Assembly: GCF_026191635.1 (NCBI RefSeq)
Contig: NZ_JAKRRW010000016.1
Span: 53,396 to 117,395 of the forward strand
Length of the DNA stretch: 64,000 nucleotides
Source of the DNA: Photobacterium obscurum
GTDB taxonomy: Bacteria; Pseudomonadota; Gammaproteobacteria; Enterobacterales; Vibrionaceae
Direction of reading: 5' to 3'
In this document: positions 7,981 through 16,268 of the stretch, one piece after another
How the letters are laid out: each line of letters begins with the position of its first letter
Numbering within the stretch: position 1 is the first letter of the stretch
Made by a program: the position numbers and the translations under genes
The notes under the pieces: generated by a model
Told to the model about the DNA's origin: nothing
Database searches by the model: none
The model's input: only the letters and a program-made list of their open reading frames with translations

Positions 7981-9664
7981 CTTTCGGTGTGATCCATTGT
8001 TTAACGACATGCGCGACACGCTCAGGCTCTTTCTCAGAGAGCATCTGCAGATAAGACGATTGTACTTCTAAACCAGTTTCAGGGCTTGGCAGTTCAGGCA
8101 GATCGCTACTTGCTACTACAGAGCTAATGCCAGCCCCTGTCGCCAATGCCTGTGCCTGCTCGGCAGGAACATTGGCTTCGGTTTCATTGCTAAGCTCTCC
8201 AGCTGACGGAACGGTAGTGACTGCCGCCGGCGTTTCGCTTTCTGGCTGGAATGTGGCTTCCGGTACAAGTACATCGGTTGATTTTGCCCCGCCGGACAAT
8301 TGGCGGATCGCTGGACGAACCACAGCCAGCAGGATCACCAGTGCCACAATCGCCGACAGGATATAGCGTAGGTAGTCCAGCCATACCATCTGTGTCCACC
8401 AGGCAGGTTCGTCGCCCAGTAAATTGGCTTCGGCCAGGGTAAAGGGATAAACCAACACGGTAAACTTGTCACCGCGTGCTTCGTTGATTCCCATCGAGTC
8501 CGCCAGCATCTGCTTGATATCAGCCAGTTGCTGAGCACTAAAAGTATCCGGCTGGCCATTAAGCAATACAGATACACTTAAACGCTTCAACTGCCCCTGC
8601 TGATAGAGAGTATGCTTCAGAGTGCGATCCAGCGCATAATCACGGGACGACTCGCCGCGTTCGTTGTCACCTTTCGCGTCTTCTTCCTCATCCTCTTCCG
8701 GCGGGCGGTTACTCAAGGCACCAGGAATGCCTGTAGCGTCCTTGGCCGAGCGGCGGTCATAGGAATCAAATTCGTTCCTAACCGCCCCATCTGGTGCATA
8801 AGTTTCTTCGGTTGCCTCTGTCCGATCGAAGTTAATGTCTGCGGCGACTTCGACCTGGAAGTTATTCATTCCGACCAACGGGCGAAGCATGCGCGAAGCA
8901 CGCTCGATATGGCTGCGTTCCAGTTGCTGGACGTATTCCAGGTAACGGCTGCTATTTCTGCCATGCTGATCACTATCGTTGATCACCGCCGACAACAGGT
9001 TGCCTTGCTGGTCAATAACATTGACGCGCTCAGCCGTCAGTTCCGGCACACTTCCCGCAACAAGATTAACAATCGCTGTGACCTGCTCCGTACCCAGGCT
9101 CTGGCCAGGACGCAGCGACAGCACCACAGAAGCCGATGATTGTTCTTTTTCCCGGCGGACAAACAAGGTTTGCTTCGGAATCGCCAAATGCACCCGAACA
9201 TTGCTCACCGCTTCCAGCGTCATGATGCTGCGGGCCAGCTCACCTTCCAGACCATGCCGATAGCGAGCACTTTCAATAAACTGGCTGGTTCCAAGGCTGG
9301 AATCTTGCGACAAAATTTCTAGCCCGGTTGGCAATTGCGCCTCAACCCCCGCCGTCGCCAAAGCCAGACGCGCCTTGCCCAGACTATTGCGCTCTACCAT
9401 GACATTGCCTTGCTGGGGCTCGATATAAAAATCCATCCCGTTCTGCTCAAGCACAGACAGCACTTGGGTTCGGTCAAACTGCTCATGTTCGCCATATAGG
9501 GGACGGTACTGACTACCCCCCTGCCATAGGCCAATAACAACCACGACAGTAACCAAGGCGGCAATCACCCCGAGTAACGCGACAAGACGGGCACCGGATA
9601 TTACCCGCCCCATACTAGAAGGGCTGGCCATATTGGCCAGCCTTTGTTTAATTAATTCGCTCAC
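7970..9664 (-). CDS. fliF: Flagellar M-ring protein FliF
   Basis: 564-residue inner-membrane MS-ring protein on which the rotor is built. The first transmembrane helix is at about 26-46 (LVALLGVIAALVTVVVVIGL) and the second at about 443-462 (YILSAIVALVILLAVVRPAI), with the large periplasmic ring-building region between (SARYRHGLEGELARSIMTLE; VNLVAGSVPEL). The short cytoplasmic C-terminus (LQMLSEKEPERVAHVVKQWI) is the FliG-binding tail. An acidic low-complexity loop (PPEEDEEEDAKGD) lies in the variable region before TM2. Confidence 0.95.
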   Translation of the reverse strand: MSELIKQRLANMASPSSMGRVISGARLVALLGVIAALVTVVVVIGLWQGGSQYRPLYGEHEQFDRTQVLSVLEQNGMDFYIEPQQGNVMVERNSLGKARLALATAGVEAQLPTGLEILSQDSSLGTSQFIESARYRHGLEGELARSIMTLEAVSNVRVHLAIPKQTLFVRREKEQSSASVVLSLRPGQSLGTEQVTAIVNLVAGSVPELTAERVNVIDQQGNLLSAVINDSDQHGRNSSRYLEYVQQLERSHIERASRMLRPLVGMNNFQVEVAADINFDRTEATEETYAPDGAVRNEFDSYDRRSAKDATGIPGALSNRPPEEDEEEDAKGDNERGESSRDYALDRTLKHTLYQQGQLKRLSVSVLLNGQPDTFSAQQLADIKQMLADSMGINEARGDKFTVLVYPFTLAEANLLGDEPAWWTQMVWLDYLRYILSAIVALVILLAVVRPAIRQLSGGAKSTDVLVPEATFQPESETPAAVTTVPSAGELSNETEANVPAEQAQALATGAGISSVVASSDLPELPSPETGLEVQSSYLQMLSEKEPERVAHVVKQWITPKDDN

Positions 9665-9677
9665 TTACTTCTTCTCA

Positions 9678-10022
9678 TTACACTGGCATTTTCATGACAT
9701 CGTCATAGGCGGTCAGTAGCTTGTTACGGACTTGCACTAAAGCGGCAAATGACAAGCTGGCTTTCTGGCTGGCAACCATTGCCCCGACCAAGTCGTTGCT
9801 CTTGCCGGTATCCACGGCCGTCATCAAGGCTGAGGCTTCTTTGCCCTGCTGATCGACACTGTTTAACGCCTGCGAGATCACATCCGTAAAGTTCACCGGA
9901 TTCACTTGGTTAGCCGTCATTGGATTAGGCGCGATCTGAGTCGTCTCCAGCACATTCATTTGTGCCTGAACCTCACTCATCTGGCTCAATGGCAATTGCA
10001 TGCTCATCACTTTATCTTGCAT
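9678..10022 (-). CDS. fliE: Flagellar hook-basal body protein FliE
   Basis: 114-residue junction between the MS ring and the proximal rod. The C-terminal half has the typical SNDLVGAMVASQKASLSFAA followed by LVQVRNKLLTAYDDVMKMPV, nearly the family signature at the FliE C-terminus. The N-terminus has several closely spaced Met codons (1, 6, 8), so the exact start is open. It lies 23 bp after the lafK stop and could be read from the motY-lafK promoter; no separate sigma54 site was seen in that gap. Confidence 0.92.
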   Translation of the reverse strand: MQDKVMSMQLPLSQMSEVQAQMNVLETTQIAPNPMTANQVNPVNFTDVISQALNSVDQQGKEASALMTAVDTGKSNDLVGAMVASQKASLSFAALVQVRNKLLTAYDDVMKMPV

Positions 10023-10045
10023 GTCAGGTTCTCGTGTAATAGCGA

Positions 10046-11488
10046 TTATGAATAGTTAGTATTGGCTACAGAAAAATCCGTATTTTGCCCAGTTAGGATC
10101 TGTTCGATATCCAGCCCCTGCTCGCGCATTGTCTGAATCTTATACCGCAAGGCACGGGTCGAGACTCCAAGCTCTTCCGCGGTTTTACTACGGTGGCCAT
10201 CAAAGCGACGCAATGTCTCGATGATGGTGTCAAACTCGGCTAATTTGCGACTTTTCTGCAAATTTGGCTTCGAGCGGCTTGTCGTCGTTTTGCGCGGGCT
10301 AATTGGAGCGGCCCATGTTTCCAACGCAGCAGCAGGATCCTGGGCTGTTGACTCCTTCCCCTCGAGCTGGATTGGCAACATCAGGTCTTCCGCACGGATC
10401 AGACAGCCGCGGCTCATAACCAACGCCCGCTGAATCACATTCTCCAGCTCACGAACATTGCCCGGCCAGTCGTACTGACGCAGTGCCTCCTGAGCCTCAC
10501 TGGTAAACTCAATGGTCGTTTGAGTATTAGGCATATGGCGCATCATGAGATAACTCGCCAGCGGCACGATATCGTCCTGCCGCTCTTTCAACGTGGCGCA
10601 ATGCAAAGGAAAAACATTAAGCCGGTAGTAGAGATCGGCGCGGAACCGTCCGTCGGCCACCGCCTGCTCGAGGTTACGGTTGGTCGCCGCCAGCACCCGA
10701 ATATTCAGTTTAATTTTCTGGTGGCTGCCAAGACGTTCCACTTCACGCTCCTGCAGCACGCGCAATAATTTGGTTTGCAGGGCCAGAGGTAATTCGCCGA
10801 TTTCATCAAGCATCAGGGTACCGCCATTGGCAACTTCCAGTTTCCCGGGCTGGGCAGATGCCGCGCCGGTAAACGCCCCTTTGGTATGGCCGAATAGAAT
10901 TGATTCAATCATCGTTTCCGGGATCGCGGCACAATTGATGGCAACAAACGGGCCGGCAGAGCGGGGCGATGAATCATGGATAAAACGCGCTAGCACCTCT
11001 TTCCCGGTACCGCTTTCACCATTGATCAGTACGGAGGCATCGGTCTGCGCCACCCGTTGTGCCAGCTGAAACATCTGCTTGCTCAAGCGTGATTCGGCAA
11101 CAATCGGCTGCTTTTGCTGCTGAGGTTGCACCAAGCGCTGAACAAGTTGACCAAGATGCATATGACCAAACGGGAGCAACAAATAGTCTGTCGCCCCCTG
11201 CTGCATTGCTCGTGTTACCTGCGCAACGTGCTGCAACTCAGAGATCACAACGATAGCCCCCTGATAGCGAGGCTTAACCAGCTTGATCAGGTCAGCAGCT
11301 TCGGTGCCGTCTACCAGACATGTCGGCAACAACAATAAATCCCATTGCTGAAGCGATAATAGGTGCAGGCAGTCCGCCATACAGGAGGTCTGGGTTAATT
11401 GGTACCCTTCCGCTTCCCCGTCTATCAAAACCTGATCCTGGACCGGGTGGTAAGGGTGAAACATTAAAACTTGCCAGTTATTTTTCAT
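10046..11488 (-). CDS. lafK: Sigma54-dependent lateral flagellar regulator LafK
   Basis: 480-residue FleQ/FlrA-class activator. Residues 1-120 form a receiver-like domain whose phospho-acceptor position is Pro55 (DLLLLPTCLVDG) instead of Asp, so it is probably not phosphorylated. The AAA+ domain has Walker A GESGTGKE (157-164), the sigma54-contacting GAFTGA loop (204-209), Walker B LMLDE (about 225-229) and the DWPGNVRELENV motif. A Fis-type helix-turn-helix is at about 432-457 (HRSKTAEELGVSTRALRYKI). Its placement between motY and fliE matches lateral clusters. Expected targets are sigma54 promoters such as the one before flgB. It overlaps motY by 4 bp. Confidence 0.93.
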   Translation of the reverse strand: MKNNWQVLMFHPYHPVQDQVLIDGEAEGYQLTQTSCMADCLHLLSLQQWDLLLLPTCLVDGTEAADLIKLVKPRYQGAIVVISELQHVAQVTRAMQQGATDYLLLPFGHMHLGQLVQRLVQPQQQKQPIVAESRLSKQMFQLAQRVAQTDASVLINGESGTGKEVLARFIHDSSPRSAGPFVAINCAAIPETMIESILFGHTKGAFTGAASAQPGKLEVANGGTLMLDEIGELPLALQTKLLRVLQEREVERLGSHQKIKLNIRVLAATNRNLEQAVADGRFRADLYYRLNVFPLHCATLKERQDDIVPLASYLMMRHMPNTQTTIEFTSEAQEALRQYDWPGNVRELENVIQRALVMSRGCLIRAEDLMLPIQLEGKESTAQDPAAALETWAAPISPRKTTTSRSKPNLQKSRKLAEFDTIIETLRRFDGHRSKTAEELGVSTRALRYKIQTMREQGLDIEQILTGQNTDFSVANTNYS

Positions 11489-12360
11489 GACTTACCTGCC
11501 GCAGACTTCTTAATTAAACGTACTGTCACCCGACGATTTTTCTTCCGCCCTGCCTCATGGGCATTATTCGCAATAGGGTAGCGGTCACCATGAGAGCGGA
11601 TTTGAATCATAGTATGAGGAATGCCGAACTCGATGAGCAGCGCTGCCACTTCCTCGGCACGCTCTTTGGACATACGCAACTTTACGCCCGTACGCCCGCG
11701 GTTATCCGAGTAACCATCAATCAATATCTTGCTAATCGATGGCGTAGCCTTCACATATTCCGAAATGCCTCCGAGCGCCCTGTGACTATATTTTGACAGC
11801 GTTGTCGAGCCAGATTCGAAATAAAACTCACTATTCCTAACTTGTTGATAGTTAACTGGCATTAAATTATTACGACAAGCAGCAAACGCTTCGGCAGGCA
11901 CCGCAAAATTAATATTGGATAAAACAACCCCGTCATTAATTTGACGCCCATTATTTAAAATGACTTTTATCCAGGCGCCTTGCTTCAAATGCTCAAAGAC
12001 TGAATTGGCGCTATTAATAATAAGGTTACCAGTGGCTTGCGAATAAAAAACCTCACCAATATCATCAATATATTTAGCGGTATCGCGACTCCAAACTGGA
12101 GGCACTCTATATACAGAACGATATTCCGTTAATTCCGTCAACTGATTAGACTTAAGCTCAAGCCTTAATTCCTCGCCAGCTTCGGCAATTATTTTTGCAA
12201 CACCTAAGCCTTTAATTTCATGCGCCATTGAGCATATTGTATTATTACCAGAAAACACCCATTGGCTGTTATCCAGTGCTGATATTTTTACATTTTCACG
12301 GCTATATACCGAGAAAGATAATAATAGTATCAATAGAATAATACTGCTTCGTCTAACCAT
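11485..12360 (-). CDS. motY: Lateral flagellar motor protein MotY (OmpA-like)
   Basis: 291 residues. MotY proteins form the periplasmic T-ring part that anchors sodium- or proton-driven stators. The start ATG 12360 gives a signal peptide (VRRSSIILLILLLSFSVYSR); a longer frame upstream adds a second hydrophobic stretch and has no ribosome site. The N-terminal half (NSQWVFSGNNTICSMAHEIK) is the MotY-specific domain, and the C-terminal ~115 residues are OmpA/MotB-like (FYFESGSTTLS; ILIDGYSDNRG; MSKERAEEVAALL; GRKKNRRVTV). The usual Asn of the peptidoglycan-binding N-x-x-L-S motif appears replaced by Lys. The gene is visibly AT-richer than the flanking flagellar genes. Confidence 0.85.
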   Translation of the reverse strand: MVRRSSIILLILLLSFSVYSRENVKISALDNSQWVFSGNNTICSMAHEIKGLGVAKIIAEAGEELRLELKSNQLTELTEYRSVYRVPPVWSRDTAKYIDDIGEVFYSQATGNLIINSANSVFEHLKQGAWIKVILNNGRQINDGVVLSNINFAVPAEAFAACRNNLMPVNYQQVRNSEFYFESGSTTLSKYSHRALGGISEYVKATPSISKILIDGYSDNRGRTGVKLRMSKERAEEVAALLIEFGIPHTMIQIRSHGDRYPIANNAHEAGRKKNRRVTVRLIKKSAAGKS

Positions 12361-13222
12361 CAAAGAGCCTAAAAAACATAACCATATAAAGATTTGATAA
12401 CACAAAAAGGTGAAAGCCTCCCCCAATAACAAAGGGCCTCATCACCTTAAATACTTAATTGAGCACTCAACTAAGCACTACATTTCATTTGCTGTATTAA
12501 TAATAAAATGTTAAAACATTGTAAATCCGATGTGGTAACTCAAATAACCTTGTAGAACCAGTAAGATAAATCGGAAATAAAGGCCCTATCGTCTACAGGT
12601 TGATGGCTATTCTGATATCGAGGATTTATCAATTTATATATATAACCTGAGTGAATGAGAAAACATTCGGGATAGTATGTCAACTGTCAATAAAATGAAC
12701 GCGTATAAAAGTCGTGTGATAATTTTTTGACATACCTCACCAAAGAGATATTTGTTTGACAAACCTATTGCTCAAACGGTAACCTCCCGCGACTGAATTT
12801 AACGAACACTGATTATCGATTAAACGCCGAGAAAATAATAATAAACAATACAACAAAGCCAAGCCAACAAGAGTAAAAACAAGCAATTACAAAAATAAAC
12901 ACTTATCGCAAGGCTAAAAATCAACCAATTAAGTTGTGCTTTGTTCAATTGTGTTATTTTCTTAACAACTAGATATATAAATTCATATTGATAATTGTGA
13001 ACTTGATTCCAATGAGTTTAGAAACAGCGTTTAATTAAATCAAAATTAAAGATTAAACATTGATTTTTAAATTAAATACAACTTAATGAAACAGTGTTTA
13101 TTATTTGCAAGCAAAATAGCGTGTGTCTTTTTTTTATTTAAGCCGCACTTAACTATTTATTTGAATAAGCATATTCAACGTACTGTTACGTTTAACGCAA
13201 ATCTATTGGTTGCTAAAAGGTT
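12361..13222. promoter_or_regulatory. 862-bp AT-rich divergent control region between motY and fliM
   Basis: No convincing gene, RNA gene or IS end was found. The region is strongly AT-rich, with many A/T tracts, which suits silencing by an H-NS-like protein (inference). It must hold promoters for both divergent operons. Weak candidates are a sigma70-like pair toward fliM (TTGTGT 12949-12954, 17 bp, GATATA 12972-12977) and one GG-N10-GC pair toward motY near 12910-12930 that matches sigma54 only at its core. A 7-bp inverted repeat AAGGTGA/TCACCTT flanks about 12408-12447, close to the motY start. Confidence 0.5.
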
Positions 13223-14116
13223 ATGACGAAAAAGAGCAAAATAATCTCAGAACTTGACCAGGTGGAAGTTCGTGCTTTTGATCTCGCAAGCCCTGAACAC
13301 CGTATCGGCGCCTTACAAGCCATCATTGATAATGTCTGCAAGCAATTTGAACGATCTGCTCGCCAGTCTTTTCATCACCTGTTGCGCCATCCTGTTGAAT
13401 TTCGCTTTGAGCAGCAAGACACGCTGAAACTGCAGGACTACTTACAGCAGCTCCAGAAACCGAGCCTGTATCGAGAGTTTACGGTTAGCCCACACGATTT
13501 ACACGGCGCAGTCTCTATCGAAGGCGATCTGCTGTTTTTTATGGTGGATCTGTTCTTTGGCGGCAGCGGCAATAATGTTCGGCGCCACAGCGACATGAGT
13601 GATACTGAACTGCGACTGGTTGAGCGTTTTTTCAACCTGGCTCTGGATCAGTTTGCTAATGGCTGGCACAGCATTACCAGCTGGCACAGCCAGCTTACCG
13701 AAAAAAATACGCTGCGCCTTGGCAACCCAATCCAAAACAACCAGCTGTACCAGGTATGCCGCTTTACGATTGATGTCTGCGGTCACCAGGGCTGGTTCGA
13801 CATTGCCCTGCCTTTTGCCGGACTGGATTTTTTGCGCGAGCAGCAATGCAAGCCGACTGACGTGGAAACCGATCCCGAGCTACAAGCCAGAATCCAGGCC
13901 AAACTGTGCCAGACCCCGATGCGCTTAATGACCACCCTGTGTGAGCGGCGCCTGTCCCTGGGCGAAGTGATGGACTTGAAATCAGGTGATGTCATTCCTG
14001 TCGAGCTACCGAGCGAAGTCACGGTCCGGGCTGGCAAGACGTCCCTATTCACCGCGCGTATTGCAGAAAACAATGCAAGTCTTGTACTTCAAATTCAAGA
14101 TGTTATTAAACAGTAA
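13223..14116 (+). CDS. fliM: Flagellar motor switch protein FliM (short, lateral-type)
   Basis: 297-residue C-ring protein. The middle domain has the FliG-binding GGxG motif (FFGGSGNN, about 112-119) and the C-terminal SpoA/FliN-like domain is present (LSLGEVMDLKSGDVIPVELP). The N-terminus is short: the sequence reaches the conserved FDLASPEHRI at residue ~19, whereas polar FliM has about 20-25 more residues carrying the CheY-P-binding EIDALL peptide. That peptide is absent here (MTKKSKIISELDQVEV). The start ATG has AAAGG close upstream and no alternative upstream start is apparent. First gene of fliMNPQR-flhBA. Confidence 0.9.
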   Translation: MTKKSKIISELDQVEVRAFDLASPEHRIGALQAIIDNVCKQFERSARQSFHHLLRHPVEFRFEQQDTLKLQDYLQQLQKPSLYREFTVSPHDLHGAVSIEGDLLFFMVDLFFGGSGNNVRRHSDMSDTELRLVERFFNLALDQFANGWHSITSWHSQLTEKNTLRLGNPIQNNQLYQVCRFTIDVCGHQGWFDIALPFAGLDFLREQQCKPTDVETDPELQARIQAKLCQTPMRLMTTLCERRLSLGEVMDLKSGDVIPVELPSEVTVRAGKTSLFTARIAENNASLVLQIQDVIKQ

Positions 14117-14127
14117 CAGGAACTACC

Positions 14128-14487
14128 ATGTCTGAACAAACCAATGACCTGAATATTGACCTTGATGAACTGGACTTAGGCAGCCTAGGCCAGGACCCGG
14201 CTCTCGGCGCACAAGCCACCGCACCGCAGGATATGTCATTTATCCGCAATATTCCGGTAAACCTGACCCTGGAAGTCGCCAGTACCGAACTGATGGTAGG
14301 CGATTTAATGAATGTTTCGCTCGGCACGGTTATTGAGCTCGATAAACTTAGCGGCGAAGCCATGGATGTGAAGGTCAACGGTACCCTGCTGGGCCACGCT
14401 GAAGTGGTTATCGTCAATAATAAATACGGCCTGCGCCTGGTCAACGTCGTGGATGACAATGACATGCTGAAAGGGTTAACCAAATAA
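14128..14487 (+). CDS. fliN: Flagellar motor switch protein FliN
   Basis: 119-residue lower C-ring protein. The SpoA fold is clear: IPVNLTLEVASTELMVGDLM, then LSLGTVIELDKLSGEAMDVK and the closing GLRLVNVV. The N-terminal ~35 residues are acidic and Ala-rich linker. It is translated 11 bp after fliM and its stop overlaps the fliP start (TAATG). fliO, which normally follows fliN in polar operons, is absent. Confidence 0.93.
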   Translation: MSEQTNDLNIDLDELDLGSLGQDPALGAQATAPQDMSFIRNIPVNLTLEVASTELMVGDLMNVSLGTVIELDKLSGEAMDVKVNGTLLGHAEVVIVNNKYGLRLVNVVDDNDMLKGLTK

Positions 14488-15215
14488 TGCGCCGGATTGG
14501 GCTATTGCTGACGCTCCTGCTATTCAGCCTTCCGTCGCTGGCGCAGGACTTGCCGCTGCTGACCATTAACGGTCCAAATGGCCCGGAGGAATACAGCGTC
14601 AAGCTGCAAATCTTCCTGCTGATGACTGCACTGGCCTTTTTGCCGGCCATGCTGCTGATGGTCACCAGCTTTACCCGAATCATCATCGTACTGGGTATTC
14701 TACGTCAGGCTATGGGCTTACAACAAAGCCCGCCGAACCGGGTGCTGATCGGGATCGCCCTAACACTGTCGCTGTTTATCATGCGCCCTGTGCTCTACGA
14801 CATCTACGACAATGCTGTTGTCCCCTATCAAAACGGGACGCTCACTATGTTAGATGCCTTCAATACCGCGGAAAAGCCATTGCGCCAGTTTATGCTGCAG
14901 CAAACCCGTGAAACCGACCTAGAGCAGATTTTGCGAATTGCCAATGAGCCAGTACCGCAGAACATGGATGACCTCGATTTTCTGATTGTCATGCCTGCTT
15001 TCATTCTCAGTGAACTGAAAACTGCATTTCAAATCGGTTTCATGCTGTTTATCCCGTTTTTGATCATCGACATGGTTGTTGCCAGTGTCCTGATGGCTAT
15101 GGGGATGATGATGCTGTCACCATTAATTATTTCGCTGCCGTTCAAGCTAATGATTTTTGTCATGGTCGATGGCTGGTCGATGACAGTCGGTACACTAAGC
15201 GCGAGTTTTGGATAG
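14487..15215 (+). CDS. fliP: Flagellar type III export gate protein FliP
   Basis: 242-residue inner-membrane core of the export gate, forming a helical channel with FliQ and FliR. It has a cleavable signal peptide (MRRIGLLLTLLLFSLPSLAQ), as most FliP proteins do, followed by the signature TSFTRIIIVLGILRQAMGLQ, then QSPPNRVLIG and four hydrophobic segments ending FKLMIFVMVDGWSM. It overlaps fliN by one base; FliQ begins 2 bp after the stop. Confidence 0.95.
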   Translation: MRRIGLLLTLLLFSLPSLAQDLPLLTINGPNGPEEYSVKLQIFLLMTALAFLPAMLLMVTSFTRIIIVLGILRQAMGLQQSPPNRVLIGIALTLSLFIMRPVLYDIYDNAVVPYQNGTLTMLDAFNTAEKPLRQFMLQQTRETDLEQILRIANEPVPQNMDDLDFLIVMPAFILSELKTAFQIGFMLFIPFLIIDMVVASVLMAMGMMMLSPLIISLPFKLMIFVMVDGWSMTVGTLSASFG

Positions 15216-15217
15216 GT

Positions 15218-15487
15218 ATGGGCACTGAATTTCTTGCAACCTTCTTTGGTGAAGCGTTAATGATCATCGTCAGCATGGTCTGTGTAATGATTGTCCCTAG
15301 CCTGCTGGTCGGCCTACTGGTGAGTATTTTTCAGGCTGCGACCCAGATTAACGAGCAAACCCTGAGCTTTTTGCCTCGTTTGCTGATGACATTTGCGATG
15401 CTGGGGTTTGCCGGCCCCTGGTTGCTCCGTACTTTTAGCGATCTTTTCACTCGCTTATTTTTAAACATCCCACACCTGATCGGCTAA
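15218..15487 (+). CDS. fliQ: Flagellar export gate protein FliQ
   Basis: 89 residues with two transmembrane helices (EALMIIVSMVCVMIVPSLLV; LPRLLMTFAMLGFAGPWLL) and the family motif SIFQAATQINEQTLSFLPRL. FliQ wraps the FliP-FliR channel. Length and order between fliP and fliR are standard. Confidence 0.95.
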   Translation: MGTEFLATFFGEALMIIVSMVCVMIVPSLLVGLLVSIFQAATQINEQTLSFLPRLLMTFAMLGFAGPWLLRTFSDLFTRLFLNIPHLIG

Positions 15488-15491
15488 CGTC

Positions 15492-16268
15492 ATGCTAGAC
15501 ATTTCAGCCGCCCAGCTCACCGCCTGGCTAGGACAAATTTGGTGGCCATTTATCCGTCTCAGTGCCGCAATGCTGATGATGCCGATTTTTGGCGGTTCCA
15601 ATATCCCGGCCCAAATCCGCATTGGGCTGGCATTCATGCTCAGCATGCTGGCGGCACCACTGATGCCGCCGATGCCCAGTGTTGACCCCTTCTCGCTTGA
15701 TGCCATCCTGTTCGGCGCCCAGCAAGTGGTTATTGGCGGTATCATGGGACTCATGCTCGAGTTGCTGTTTGCCGTATTTACCACCATGGGGCAAATCTTA
15801 TCGATGCAGATGGGCCTCGGCATGGCGATGAGCAATGACCCAATTAATGGCGTCAGCATTCCTACCCTTGGTAAATATTATCAGCTGTATATCCTACTGC
15901 TATTTCTCGCCCTCGATGGCCATTTAGTAGCCCTCGATGTGGTAGTGCAGAGCTTTAAAATATGGCCCGTTGGTGACATGCCTAGCCAGGACGCCCTATA
16001 CAACGTCATCATGCGCCTGGGCTGGATGATCGCGGCCGCTTTCCTGTTGGCACTGCCCGCCGTCTGCGCAATGTTGCTAGTTAACGGGGCGTTCGGCATG
16101 ATGAACCGCGCCGCCCCGCAGCTCAATGTGTTTGCGCTGGGTTTCCCGATGACCATGCTGCTTGGCCTGATGTGCCTGCTCATTACGACGTCCGGAATTC
16201 CGGAAAACTTTACCCGTCTTTGCAGTGAAACCCTGCAGATGATGGCTAACCTGGAGGCAAGTCGCTAA
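15492..16268 (+). CDS. fliR: Flagellar export gate protein FliR
   Basis: 258-residue polytopic membrane protein that completes the FliPQR export channel. It begins MLDISAAQLTAWLGQIWWPF and shows the expected hydrophobic segments and Met-rich plug region (MQMGLGMAMSNDPINGVSIP). The C-terminal FLLALPAVCAMLLVNGAFGM and RAAPQLNVFALGFPM are typical. The stop overlaps the flhB start (TAATG), suggesting coupled translation. Confidence 0.94.
   Translation: MLDISAAQLTAWLGQIWWPFIRLSAAMLMMPIFGGSNIPAQIRIGLAFMLSMLAAPLMPPMPSVDPFSLDAILFGAQQVVIGGIMGLMLELLFAVFTTMGQILSMQMGLGMAMSNDPINGVSIPTLGKYYQLYILLLFLALDGHLVALDVVVQSFKIWPVGDMPSQDALYNVIMRLGWMIAAAFLLALPAVCAMLLVNGAFGMMNRAAPQLNVFALGFPMTMLLGLMCLLITTSGIPENFTRLCSETLQMMANLEASR

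Noticed and set aside
12910..12930. Sigma54 promoter for motY-lafK
   Set aside because: Only the GG and GC pairs match; the flanking consensus bases differ, so the site is much weaker than the flgB one.
12361..13222. Lost or small gene in the motY-fliM gap
   Set aside because: No frame of useful length with a ribosome site or recognisable protein sequence was seen on either strand.
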